Assembly (NCBI GenBank): GCA_037045145.1
Contig: JBAOIA010000012.1
Span: 620,001-684,000 of the forward strand
DNA length: 64,000 nt
DNA from: Bacteroidia bacterium
GTDB lineage: Bacteria > Bacteroidota > Bacteroidia > AKYH767-A > OLB10
Reading direction: 5' to 3'
Shown here: positions 53,701 through 60,915 of the stretch, piece by piece
Layout: every line of letters starts with the position of its first letter
Numbering within the stretch: the first letter of the stretch is position 1
Made by a program: the position numbers and the translations under genes
Notes under the pieces: model-generated
The model's input: the letters and a program-made list of their open reading frames with translations, nothing else
The model's database searches: none
What the model was told of the DNA's origin: nothing

Positions 53701-54097
53701 CATTCTCTGCAACAGCTTCTGCATACGATACTACAATAAAGGACTGACTGTGCTTATTGATATGACTGAGCACCTCTGTACGCATTTGAATAGATGCATT
53801 TTCATGTGCATTCAGTTTAAACGGCTTTCTATAGGAAGAAGGAAAGAAAAATACTTTCTTTCCCGGATTCAGGTTCTCCATGTCGTTGAGAAAATAGGCA
53901 GCTTCCTCTCTGTCGGGTAAAATAAAAAGCATTGGGGCAGGTTCATGTTCAAAAGTTGCAGATGCAATAAATGATGAAGCAGAACCGGCAGTACTTTGAA
54001 GGTGTGTTTTTGAAGCTTGTTTACCTATTTGCAAAAAGAGTTCCTGTACAGCAGGATGTGCTGTATATTTTTCTTTTAAATCTTTAAGTAAATCCAT
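50732..54097 (-). CDS. mfd: Transcription-repair coupling factor Mfd
   Basis: Mfd removes RNA polymerase stalled at DNA lesions and recruits UvrA. The 1121-aa protein has the UvrB-like N-terminal domains (EREEAAYFLNDMENL region), the RNA-polymerase-interaction domain (LKPGDYVTHIDHGVGRFGGLEKL), a RecG-like helicase core with Walker A GDVGFGKTE (about residue 587), DEEQKFGV and motif VI MRGRVGRSNKKAFCYL, and a C-terminal TRCF domain. The ATG at 54097 is chosen, because the in-frame ATG at 54118 overlaps the -7 box at 54116-54123. tRNA-Arg lies 32 nt beyond its stop. Confidence 0.97.
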   Translation of the reverse strand: MDLLKDLKEKYTAHPAVQELFLQIGKQASKTHLQSTAGSASSFIASATFEHEPAPMLFILPDREEAAYFLNDMENLNPGKKVFFFPSSYRKPFKLNAHENASIQMRTEVLSHINKHSQSFIVVSYAEAVAENVVTRHALEKNTIEARVGEHLSIDFVNDFLTENNFHRTDFVFEPGQFAIRGGIVDVYSYAYELPFRIEFDGNKIESIRSFDPVTQLSEKNLHFVTVIPNIQTEMQQNVTESFFKFLPENTLIWTRDLSYSLSYLDENLTVLKNQSSENDETEEGDDPKIIYDSIEEIKSVLTAFRQVEFGLKAFYENAVGIKFNIQTQPQFNKNFNLLAGYLIENSEKQFKSYIFSDSAKQVERIYAIFDDLSFKKEIQRDDIHFNPVYTSLNKGFTDLDIKVSLFTDHQIFDRYHRFKLRKNYSRNEAISIKELYSLKPGDYVTHIDHGVGRFGGLEKLNIDGRQQEAIRLVYKDNDILYVSIHSLHRIARFTGKDGTAPSLNKLGSTSWASLKQKTKKKVKDIARDLIALYAKRKSQEGFAYAPDNYLQTELEASFIYEDTPDQIKATRDVKKDMESASPMDRLICGDVGFGKTEIAIRAAFKAVNDSKQVAILVPTTILAMQHYRTISERLKDFPCTIDYINRFKSTAQQSETLRKLAAGKIDIIIGTHRLLSKDIKFSNLGLLIIDEEQKFGVASKEKIKSLKVNVDTLTLTATPIPRTLQFSLMGARDLSIINTPPPNRYPVTTELHTFNDKVIREAIMYEVSRGGQVFFVHNRVQDIHDISDMIRKLCPDVKIVVGHGQMDGSQLEEVLMTFIEGDADVLVATTIIESGIDISNANTIIINQAQNFGLSDLHQMRGRVGRSNKKAFCYLVAPPLTVLTPEARQRLQAIEEYSDLGMGFQVALRDLDIRGAGNLLGGEQSGFISEIGFEMYQKILDEALIELRESDFKELFPADDNKPIVADCQIETDLEILIPTRYVENIVERLNLYKELDDVETEEKLSAFESQLRDRFGPVPKQVKELFETIRLRWKAKSLGFEKLILKNGQLKGYLVSNPDSRLYKSDLFTQIINFVKGNPSRCRMKEDKGKLSLTFYKIETVNDANTVFQKMLNPSVATA

Positions 54098-54115
54098 TCG
54101 TAAAAAAACGGAATG

Positions 54116-54123
54116 CAAAATTA
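54116..54123 (-). promoter_or_regulatory. -7 promoter box of mfd
   Basis: The minus strand reads TAATTTTG, an exact match, 18 nt before the chosen mfd ATG. It excludes the upstream ATG as a start. Confidence 0.55.
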
Positions 54124-54166
54124 GTTAAAAGTTTGGGTGGAAGATTAAACTGAGTACGTAAAAATA

Positions 54167-55015
54167 TTATCTCAGCTTGGTACGGAAAGGTTTACACTTA
54201 TCGGTATATTTCTTTGAAAGTGTCCAATTGATGGTGACGCCACCCATCATATACCAGTCTTTATCAGAGGCATTTCCTCTTTGACGTTTTGCATTAATAT
54301 TTGAGCCGGCAAATATTGTTCTGTCAGAAAGTTCAGCTGCAAGAACACCGTTTGTGTTCCTCAGTTCATTCTGATCGGGATATACTGTACTTACATCATC
54401 TAAATAATCGGTATAAGTTCTTCGTGCAATAGCTTCAACAGAAAGAGAAAACCTGTTCGACAATTTAAATTTTATTCCACCACCCATAGGAAAAGCAAAC
54501 TGCACACGTTTGTATTTTCCAGTTGTGTTAGGTAGTCCACTACCCTGCCCTTCGGTGCCCAGAGGCTGCAAATCGTGCCACGAACCATTGATAAAACCTT
54601 GTGGGTTGTGATGAAAGAATGTAACTCCTGCAACCAGATATGGAGCTATTTTAGAAGAGTGTTCCGAAGCAGTCTGGAATGGAAAAAAATTAAACTCAAA
54701 CAAGGCACTTGCATCCCAAATATCACTCCTGAAAGAAAGATTTCTGTACTGGTTAAAATCCTCCTTGGCTATGGCATCACTTCCTGTTATCTGTCCATAA
54801 GTTAAACCTAAACGAAATGACCAAAAACTGTTTAAGCATCGTTTATAATAAAGCCCTGCTGCTGGATTAAAGGCCTCTGGGTTAAAAAGATGTGTGTTTA
54901 TTTCGCCTTTATAGGAAGCTACACCAAGCAATAATCCTAACTCACTACTTTGTGCTGATGTTTTTTGTGGTTGAAGAACCACGATTGTAAAAAATAAGAT
55001 TAAAATTTTGCGCAT
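54167..55015 (-). CDS. DUF6089-family outer-membrane beta-barrel protein (copy 1)
   Basis: The 282-aa exported protein (signal peptide ending KTSAQ) has the barrel pattern and shared blocks of the DUF6089 group: GLLLGVASYKGEIN, the KEDFNQYRNLSFRSDIWDASALFEFNF block and DYLDDVSTVYPDQNEL. The family is confined to Bacteroidota and usually sits near BamA and nadK. It has no established function, but an envelope-assembly role is often inferred. Copy 2 lies 46 nt upstream on the same strand, probably in one transcript. Confidence 0.8.
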   Translation of the reverse strand: MRKILILFFTIVVLQPQKTSAQSSELGLLLGVASYKGEINTHLFNPEAFNPAAGLYYKRCLNSFWSFRLGLTYGQITGSDAIAKEDFNQYRNLSFRSDIWDASALFEFNFFPFQTASEHSSKIAPYLVAGVTFFHHNPQGFINGSWHDLQPLGTEGQGSGLPNTTGKYKRVQFAFPMGGGIKFKLSNRFSLSVEAIARRTYTDYLDDVSTVYPDQNELRNTNGVLAAELSDRTIFAGSNINAKRQRGNASDKDWYMMGGVTINWTLSKKYTDKCKPFRTKLR

Positions 55016-55061
55016 GGCTGAAAAACAGCAATAAAAACGGAAAAATATTCTGAAAATTACA

Positions 55062-55949
55062 TCAGAACATAGGATAATTTACCCTACCCGTTCTTATTTT
55101 ATAACAAATATTAAACATAGCGAAAACATAGGCATCGTTCCATCTGGGGTCACCACGCTGTTCACCTACATGTGAGTTATCATCATGACTGCGGTCTGCA
55201 AGGATTTCAACCAAAGAACCACCTCTGTCATAATAGTAACTTTTGCTTACATCATCAATATAATCAGTAAATGTATAACGCAGACCTAATTCAAGACCTA
55301 CGCTTATCTGACGGTCAATTGCATATTTTGCTCCAAGTCCTAAAGGAACGCATAACTGTGTTCGCTTATATTTACTTCTCGATGCAACAACACCTTGTCC
55401 TTCTGTTCCTAAAGGCTGAAGTTGATACCATTGTCCGTCAAGTTTAGCTTTTGGATTAAAGTGAAAAACGCCAATTCCTAAAAATCCATAAGCAGAGATT
55501 TCAACATTTCGCATACCCCTAACACCACGAAGTTTATAGCGGTGTCCGACCTGTTCTTGCAGGAATGAGATTTCGATGTTGGTACTTAATTCAAATATGT
55601 TGGATTTAAAACTGAGGTTTCTTTGGTTTCTGAAATGCTCTTTTGTTAATGCATCATCCCCGGAAACTATTCCGTAAGAGAATTTAGAGCACCAGGCAAA
55701 CGTTGGTGAAAGTTTGTAGCGATAGCCGATCATAGCGGCAGGACGTGTCATTGAAAATTCCAAATCTCGGAAGGCATGTGAGCCTACTCTGTTGGCACCT
55801 CCAAGTTCACCTAAAAAGTTGGTTACTCCTAGTCCTGCAATATACTCAATACGGTAGGCCTTCCATCGCTTTTTAGCAACTTGTGCATTACCTAAAAATG
55901 GAATTAAAATTAAGCCAACAAGCAGTAATTTCTTGTATTTATCGTTCAT
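55062..55949 (-). CDS. DUF6089-family outer-membrane beta-barrel protein (copy 2)
   Basis: The 295-aa protein has a signal peptide ending LGNAQ and shares order and motifs with its neighbour: EYIAGLGVTNFLGELGGA, KEHFRNQRNLSFKSNIFELSTNIEI, YQLQPLGTEGQG and TDYIDDVSKSYY. The two copies look like a tandem duplication that has diverged. It has an exact -7 box 19 nt upstream and lies just after nadK. The genomic partner order (CBS gene, nadK, DUF6089) is, as far as I recall, typical of Bacteroidota. Confidence 0.82.
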   Translation of the reverse strand: MNDKYKKLLLVGLILIPFLGNAQVAKKRWKAYRIEYIAGLGVTNFLGELGGANRVGSHAFRDLEFSMTRPAAMIGYRYKLSPTFAWCSKFSYGIVSGDDALTKEHFRNQRNLSFKSNIFELSTNIEISFLQEQVGHRYKLRGVRGMRNVEISAYGFLGIGVFHFNPKAKLDGQWYQLQPLGTEGQGVVASRSKYKRTQLCVPLGLGAKYAIDRQISVGLELGLRYTFTDYIDDVSKSYYYDRGGSLVEILADRSHDDNSHVGEQRGDPRWNDAYVFAMFNICYKIRTGRVNYPMF

Positions 55950-55968
55950 AAGCCCGGGTGGTTATTGA

Positions 55969-55976
55969 CAAAAATA
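55969..55976 (-). promoter_or_regulatory. -7 promoter box of the DUF6089 pair
   Basis: The minus strand reads TATTTTTG, an exact match, 19 nt before the ATG at 55949. Confidence 0.55.
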
Positions 55977-56015
55977 AACATTTCAAATATTTGCAGGTAC
56001 AATTATAATATATTC

Positions 56016-56897
56016 TTACCAATTACGGGCATCAAGCCCCCAATTTAGCTTGTTTCTTAAGGTTTGAAGGAAATTATCGTTATCGAACCGTACCAGATTG
56101 AAACTGAAATCCTCCCGTCTGACTGCCAGTTGTACGGATGAATCTATGGTTACTGATCTGGAGTCCAGTGATGCCATAAAATATGGGTTTCGTCCTTCAA
56201 CTTCCAATGAAACTACATTTTTATCCGATACTACGATAGGACGCACATTAAGGTTATGGGGAGCAATGGGTGTAATCACAAAATTTCCTGATGCAGGTGC
56301 AATTACAGGCCCTCCGCAACTTAAAGAATATCCTGTTGACCCCGTGGGGGTGGCAATCAGAAGTCCGTCTGCCCAATAGGAGTTTAGGTATTCTCCATTT
56401 AAAAAAGCATGAATTATTATCATTGACGAGCTATCCTTCTTATGAATTGCAAGTTCATTGAGAGCATAAGGCACATCACCAAATATTTCTTTATCGGTTT
56501 CTAACCTAAGCATTGCTCTTTTATCGAGTGAATAGTGTCCTTTGAGAATACTGTTTATGGCTTCGGTAATTGCCTCAGGCAATACAATAGATAAAAAACC
56601 AAGTCTGCCGGTGTTGATACCCAATACAGGAATGCCTGAATTTTTTACTAGTTTAATGGTGTCCAATATGGTACCGTCACCACCAATGCTGAATAGAAAA
56701 TCGGCTTTACCTGCTATCTCTGATGAAGTGCTGAATACATGAACATTTTGCATTTCATTACCTGACTTTTTCAAATGACGATACAAGGTTCCATACAACA
56801 AAACATCAACCTCATTCTGACGTAATTGCGTCCATACAACATCGAGTGCTGCAAGCACTTTTTCATTTACATTTCTGGCATATACGGCAATTGTCAT
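56016..56897 (-). CDS. nadK: NAD kinase
   Basis: NadK makes NADP from NAD and ATP. The 293-aa protein carries the active-site motif GGDGT (72-76, in FSIGGDGTILDT), the NE motif ALNELAIHKKDSS, and the glycine-rich TPTGSTGYSLSCGGPVI region. The ATG at 56897 is required for the first beta strand (IAVYARNV). An exact -7 box ends 4 nt before it, so the message is probably leaderless. It follows the POTRA/barrel gene by 12 nt yet has its own promoter. Confidence 0.97.
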   Translation of the reverse strand: MTIAVYARNVNEKVLAALDVVWTQLRQNEVDVLLYGTLYRHLKKSGNEMQNVHVFSTSSEIAGKADFLFSIGGDGTILDTIKLVKNSGIPVLGINTGRLGFLSIVLPEAITEAINSILKGHYSLDKRAMLRLETDKEIFGDVPYALNELAIHKKDSSSMIIIHAFLNGEYLNSYWADGLLIATPTGSTGYSLSCGGPVIAPASGNFVITPIAPHNLNVRPIVVSDKNVVSLEVEGRNPYFMASLDSRSVTIDSSVQLAVRREDFSFNLVRFDNDNFLQTLRNKLNWGLDARNW

Positions 56898-56901
56898 CGA
56901 G

Positions 56902-56909
56902 CAAAGTTA
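56902..56909 (-). promoter_or_regulatory. -7 promoter box of nadK
   Basis: The minus strand reads TAACTTTG, an exact match placed between the stop of the preceding gene and the nadK ATG, 4 nt from the latter. Confidence 0.65.
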
Positions 56910-58313
56910 TTAAATTGGTGCTGTAAGGTGCAGAAAAATTCCGGATTTTCCATTTCCGGTAAAGGCAAACTCGCCACGAAGCACCAAATCATAGTAGGTT
57001 ACAAAGTCAAGTCCTGCACCATAGCTGTAGAGCCATTTGTTTGATAATGGGTTGTTTTGATAGAAGCGTTTGTCGCGAACATACCCTGCATCAAAAAATA
57101 AATTAGCATAAAGGGCATATGGTATTCGAGTGAAACTTTGTGGCAAGCCAACAGGAATATTAAATGATTTAGGCTGAATTATGGCGTATTTTACTAAACT
57201 TTTAAAAAGTGCAAAATTTTCACCATTGATAACATAGGGATCATAGCCTCTGACTAAATCGCCTCTGTAGCCCAAAGCTATCTGGTTATAAAACGGCACA
57301 TCATTGTTTCCTGATAATTTACCTTTAAAAGAAAATGCTGTAGCCCATGAATTGTTCAGTTGCCAGAATTTTTTAAAATGTGCTATTATATAGGTTACTG
57401 ACGGATCGTTATCACTTATGCCAAAACCGTATTTTGTAAACTCAAGACTTAAAAAGTAGCCCTTTAATGGGTAGTTCCTGATATCGCGGGCATCATCTTT
57501 ATATTCAAAAGAAATTACAGGATAGCTTTCATACTTATGACCACTTACAAAATAATCTCTGTTGAGAGAAAGTAGTGTATCGGAGATAATGTTGTACTGA
57601 TAACCTCCGGTAAAAGTATAGGTCTTATTGAATCCTTGGCGGTGAATGAATCTTATGTTTGCAATGTATTCCTTTCTCAAAAACTCATTTCCATTTTCAA
57701 AATACACCAATTTGTTGTTTTCCAACTTGTAGGGGATTTCACGCATTCTTGTTTGTAAGGCAGTAAACACCAACCCATTATTTTGACTCTTATCAATGCT
57801 GGGAATGCTGTACATAAAACCCTGTCTTTGCGAATAACCATATCTAAGCAACAACTTTACATTCTCTCTCCTGCCTCTGAAATTTTCCCAGTTTAAATAA
57901 AAACCATAATTGGCTTTTTTCAGATTTTTATCACGCCACCATTCCCAAAAATTACGGTCAACCACTTCGAAAATAGGCACAGGAAAAATATACCAACGCT
58001 CAACAACATCTATTATCACATACATATCGTTTCCGATAAGTTGCTTATTGATGTTCACAAAATTAAAAAGTGAAATATTCAATAAGTTCTCTCTACTCTT
58101 GGTGATTTTTTTATCCAACTCATCAACAGTCATTGTTTGTCCCTGACTGAAGGCTAACTCGCGTTGAATGACAGAATAGCGTGTTACTTTATTCCCTGTA
58201 ACAACAATCTGTCTTATATAGATTGTATTTGTATCTACTTGTAGAGAATCTGAAGCAAAACTGCAAAAACAAAATACAAAAAACAGATTTATTAAAAATG
58301 CGCTTTTAAACAT
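56910..58313 (-). CDS. POTRA/BamA-like outer-membrane protein
   Basis: The 467-aa protein has a signal peptide (ending CSFAS near residue 21) and one POTRA-type domain (about 30-110: IYIRQIVVTGNKVTRYSVIQRELAF, then SRENLLNISLFNFVNI). A C-terminal barrel follows with surface-antigen features (VTYIIAHFKKFWQLNN, GYRGDLVRGYDPYVINGENF). It is shorter than BamA, with a single POTRA, so it may be a specialised Omp85 or TPS-type protein. It overlaps the end of the CBS gene by 8 nt and is therefore translationally coupled to it. Confidence 0.85.
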   Translation of the reverse strand: MFKSAFLINLFFVFCFCSFASDSLQVDTNTIYIRQIVVTGNKVTRYSVIQRELAFSQGQTMTVDELDKKITKSRENLLNISLFNFVNINKQLIGNDMYVIIDVVERWYIFPVPIFEVVDRNFWEWWRDKNLKKANYGFYLNWENFRGRRENVKLLLRYGYSQRQGFMYSIPSIDKSQNNGLVFTALQTRMREIPYKLENNKLVYFENGNEFLRKEYIANIRFIHRQGFNKTYTFTGGYQYNIISDTLLSLNRDYFVSGHKYESYPVISFEYKDDARDIRNYPLKGYFLSLEFTKYGFGISDNDPSVTYIIAHFKKFWQLNNSWATAFSFKGKLSGNNDVPFYNQIALGYRGDLVRGYDPYVINGENFALFKSLVKYAIIQPKSFNIPVGLPQSFTRIPYALYANLFFDAGYVRDKRFYQNNPLSNKWLYSYGAGLDFVTYYDLVLRGEFAFTGNGKSGIFLHLTAPI

Positions 58314-58968
58314 TAAGGTATGTCATAAATGCCTGATAACGGTCTTCTAAATCAGTTGGCAAATCGCTTGTCTGATATGATGCCACAACATTATAGTCCA
58401 TTCTGTAAAACCCTGCAAGAACCCGCGACAGATCAAGTTTATCAACCTTTAAGGTAACTTCAAAAATATCGCTGTCCGGGAGTTGATTGACTGATGAACT
58501 TAAAATTAATGCTCCATTAGATTCTGTAATTCTGGCAATTTCCTGCATGGAATAATTTTTCCGTTCAACATTCAGAATAATGATACCACCAGGTGTTTTA
58601 ACTGAACTGTTTTGTGCAAAACAATCTATAATATCCACCAAGGTAAGAAGTCCACGATAATTACCTTCTTTACTGATAACAGGAACAATATTCAGACCTT
58701 TTACGGTAACTAATTCCAATGCATCATAAATATATTGCGTCTCAAAAATGTAAACATTCTGGTATTCCAATTCACAATCTGCAAGCACCTTTTCTTTATC
58801 TTCAATCTTTTTCAGATCGTTTTCGGTTACAATGCCTTTGTATTTTATGCCATCAACAACTGGCAGGTGATTCAAATTAAAAGCCTGCATCCATTGCAAG
58901 GCTCTGACTACGGTGTCGGAACTTTTTAATGGTGGAATAAAATCTTTAATATAAGCCTTTGTGTTCAT
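58306..58968 (-). CDS. CBS-domain protein
   Basis: The 220-aa protein contains two CBS motifs (about residues 6-60, VVRALQWMQAFNLNHLPVVDGIKYKGIVTENDL, and 65-125, ALELVTVKGLNIVPVISKEGNYRGLLTLVDI) and a C-terminal region resembling an ACT-like fold (NVERKNYSMQEIARITESNGALI). CBS pairs usually bind adenosine nucleotides. In Bacteroidota this gene commonly sits next to pdxJ and nadK. The ATG at 58968 is chosen, because an in-frame ATG at 59001 lies inside the -7 box. Confidence 0.87.
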   Translation of the reverse strand: MNTKAYIKDFIPPLKSSDTVVRALQWMQAFNLNHLPVVDGIKYKGIVTENDLKKIEDKEKVLADCELEYQNVYIFETQYIYDALELVTVKGLNIVPVISKEGNYRGLLTLVDIIDCFAQNSSVKTPGGIIILNVERKNYSMQEIARITESNGALILSSSVNQLPDSDIFEVTLKVDKLDLSRVLAGFYRMDYNVVASYQTSDLPTDLEDRYQAFMTYLNV

Positions 58969-58998
58969 GAATATTTCTTCCCAAATCGAATCTGCCGG

Positions 58999-59015
58999 CA
59001 AACATAGTACATTTG
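58999..59015. promoter_or_regulatory. Back-to-back -7 boxes of the CBS gene and pdxJ
   Basis: The minus strand has TATGTTTG (59006-58999) for the CBS gene. The plus strand has TACATTTG (59008-59015) for pdxJ. Both match TAnnTTTG exactly and only 1 nt separates them, so each polymerase footprint covers the other promoter. Confidence 0.7.
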
Positions 59016-59034
59016 TCTCACATTTACAGAGTAT

Positions 59035-59763
59035 ATGACAGCATGTAAACTAAGTGTCAACATTAATAAGATTGCCACATTGCGCAATGCCCGAGGCGGA
59101 AATATTCCCAATGTGGTTAAAGCAGCTTTAGATATTGAACGTTTTGGTGGCGAAGGAATAACTGTTCATCCACGCCCTGACGAAAGACATATCCGCTATC
59201 GTGATGTTTATGAGCTTAAAGAATGTGTTACCACAGAATTTAATATTGAAGGATATCCTTCGGAAGACTTTTTGAAATTGGTTATGTTGGTAAAGCCACA
59301 TCAGGTTACCTTGGTGCCCGATTCGCCAGAGGTACTAACTTCCAATGCAGGCTGGGATGCTATTCGTGAGCAAGCATTTTTAAAAAAAATTGTTGATGAG
59401 TTAAAACAAAAAGGTATGAGAGTATCTCTTTTTATGGATACAGACATAAAACAAATAAATGCTGCAGCAACCGTTGGTGCAGACAGAATCGAACTCTATA
59501 CTGAACGCTATGCATCAGAGTTTGAGAAATCGCCACAACAGGCAATTGCTGATTATCAAAAAGCAGCAACGCATGCTGCCACATTAAACATTGGTGTTAA
59601 TGCAGGGCACGATTTAAATTTGCACAACCTTAATTATCTTATAAAAAACATTCCGCAGATTGTTGAAGTTTCAATCGGTCATGCTTTGATTAGTGATGCT
59701 TTGTACTTTGGTTTACAAAATACAGTACAAATGTATAAGCACCAAATAAAATCTGCACGTTAA
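59035..59763 (+). CDS. pdxJ: Pyridoxine 5'-phosphate synthase
   Basis: PdxJ condenses 1-deoxyxylulose 5-phosphate with 3-amino-2-oxopropyl phosphate in the DXP-dependent route to vitamin B6. The 242-aa TIM-barrel protein has the family blocks LSVNINKIATLRNARGG, GITVHPRPDERHI, TLVPDSPEVLTSNAGWD, RVSLFMDTD, GADRIELYTERYA and VNAGHDLNLHNL. PLP made by this pathway would serve the aminotransferase domain of the megasynthase, among many enzymes. The stop overlaps the start of the next gene (TAATG). Confidence 0.96.
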   Translation: MTACKLSVNINKIATLRNARGGNIPNVVKAALDIERFGGEGITVHPRPDERHIRYRDVYELKECVTTEFNIEGYPSEDFLKLVMLVKPHQVTLVPDSPEVLTSNAGWDAIREQAFLKKIVDELKQKGMRVSLFMDTDIKQINAAATVGADRIELYTERYASEFEKSPQQAIADYQKAATHAATLNIGVNAGHDLNLHNLNYLIKNIPQIVEVSIGHALISDALYFGLQNTVQMYKHQIKSAR

Positions 59764-60179
59764 TGCCAAGAACATGTTTTCTGTTTATATTGCTTTTCGT
59801 CACTGTAAACTGTCAGGCTCAGTGGCTGAAACTAAAGACTAACATCTCGACAGAAGATAATTTATATGATTCAATTGTTGCTATTATTGCTGATGAGTCC
59901 GGAAATGTAAACCGCTTGAAAATATCAAAGGAATACACATTTAAGCTTAAACTAAACAACCACTATCAAATCACATTTATAAAACCTGATGCCGTAGCCT
60001 ATAAATTTGAAGTCAACACGCACCTTTCGGTTGAATCTGGTAAGACAAATTACACCTGTAAAACTGCTATATTTTTGGAAAAATCAAACCCTGATGATGC
60101 TAAAGCACAAAAAGAAAAAGCCTGTAAAACAAGAATGACTATTAGCTTTCATAAAGATAAAAAAGCATTTTCTAATTAA
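59763..60179 (+). CDS. Small exported protein of unknown function
   Basis: The 138-aa protein has a signal peptide (hydrophobic run ending VTVNCQAQ near residue 20) and a beta-rich body with two cysteines far apart (YTCKTAIF and EKACKTRM). The phrase LKLNNHYQITFIKPDAVAYKFEVNT suggests an Ig-like or carboxypeptidase-regulatory fold. Its ATG overlaps the pdxJ stop by 1 nt, so it is co-translated with pdxJ. No family is recognised. It converges with the LytTR regulator, leaving 1 nt. Confidence 0.7.
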   Translation: MPRTCFLFILLFVTVNCQAQWLKLKTNISTEDNLYDSIVAIIADESGNVNRLKISKEYTFKLKLNNHYQITFIKPDAVAYKFEVNTHLSVESGKTNYTCKTAIFLEKSNPDDAKAQKEKACKTRMTISFHKDKKAFSN

Positions 60180-60180
60180 T

Positions 60181-60915
60181 TTAAATTCCTAAAACAGCTT
60201 TCAATCTTGAATAGCCTTGCTTGCTCAATGGAACTTTCTGTCCGTTTTTAAGCAATGCAATGTGTGATGTTTTTTCATATTGCTCAATTCGGGTAATGAG
60301 ACTAAGGTTAACGATATAGCCCCTGTGTACACGAAGAAATCGTGCACTGTCAAGTGTGTTTTCATAATACGACATGGTTTTCTTCTTCAACCTAAAGCCA
60401 TTCTGTGTATGTATTTTTACATAATCATCATAAGCTTCAATGTAAACTACATCATCAACAGGAATAATTGTAATCTTACTTCCATCCTTTACAACAATAC
60501 GATTTTTTTCATCGGGTAGAATATTGCTTTCTGCATTAACTAAATCCATTGCAGGTGCATTACTATTTGCTCCCAAAAATTTAGAGACTGCCTTATTAAA
60601 ACGCTCTTCGCTGTATGGTTTCAAGAGGTAGTCAATGGCATGTGCTTCAAAAGCTTTTATTGCATAACTATCAAATGCTGTTGTAAAAATCACACCTGGT
60701 GGGTTCTCAATCAACTCAAGCATTTCAAAGCCATTAATCTTAGGCATTTGTATGTCCAAAAAAATCAGTTGTGGTTGAAATTGCTGAATAGCTTTCAATC
60801 CTTCAAACCCATCATTACATTCCTGCACAACATCAATATTTGGAAATGCCTTAAGATACTCTAATACAAGGCCTCGGGCAAGAGGCTCATCATCAATTAT
60901 AATTGCTTTAATCAT
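60181..60915 (-). CDS. LytTR-family response regulator
   Basis: The 244-aa protein has a receiver domain with phospho-acceptor Asp54 (IFLDIQMP) and the acidic pair DD (8-9), followed by a C-terminal LytTR DNA-binding domain (about 140-240: YIEAYDDYVKIHTQNGFRLKKKTMSYYE, LRVHRGYIVNLSLI). LytTR proteins bind paired short direct repeats. The ATG overlaps the kinase stop (ATGA), so both are translated together. It is the last gene of a four-gene operon that begins with a LiaF-like protein. Confidence 0.94.
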   Translation of the reverse strand: MIKAIIIDDEPLARGLVLEYLKAFPNIDVVQECNDGFEGLKAIQQFQPQLIFLDIQMPKINGFEMLELIENPPGVIFTTAFDSYAIKAFEAHAIDYLLKPYSEERFNKAVSKFLGANSNAPAMDLVNAESNILPDEKNRIVVKDGSKITIIPVDDVVYIEAYDDYVKIHTQNGFRLKKKTMSYYENTLDSARFLRVHRGYIVNLSLITRIEQYEKTSHIALLKNGQKVPLSKQGYSRLKAVLGI

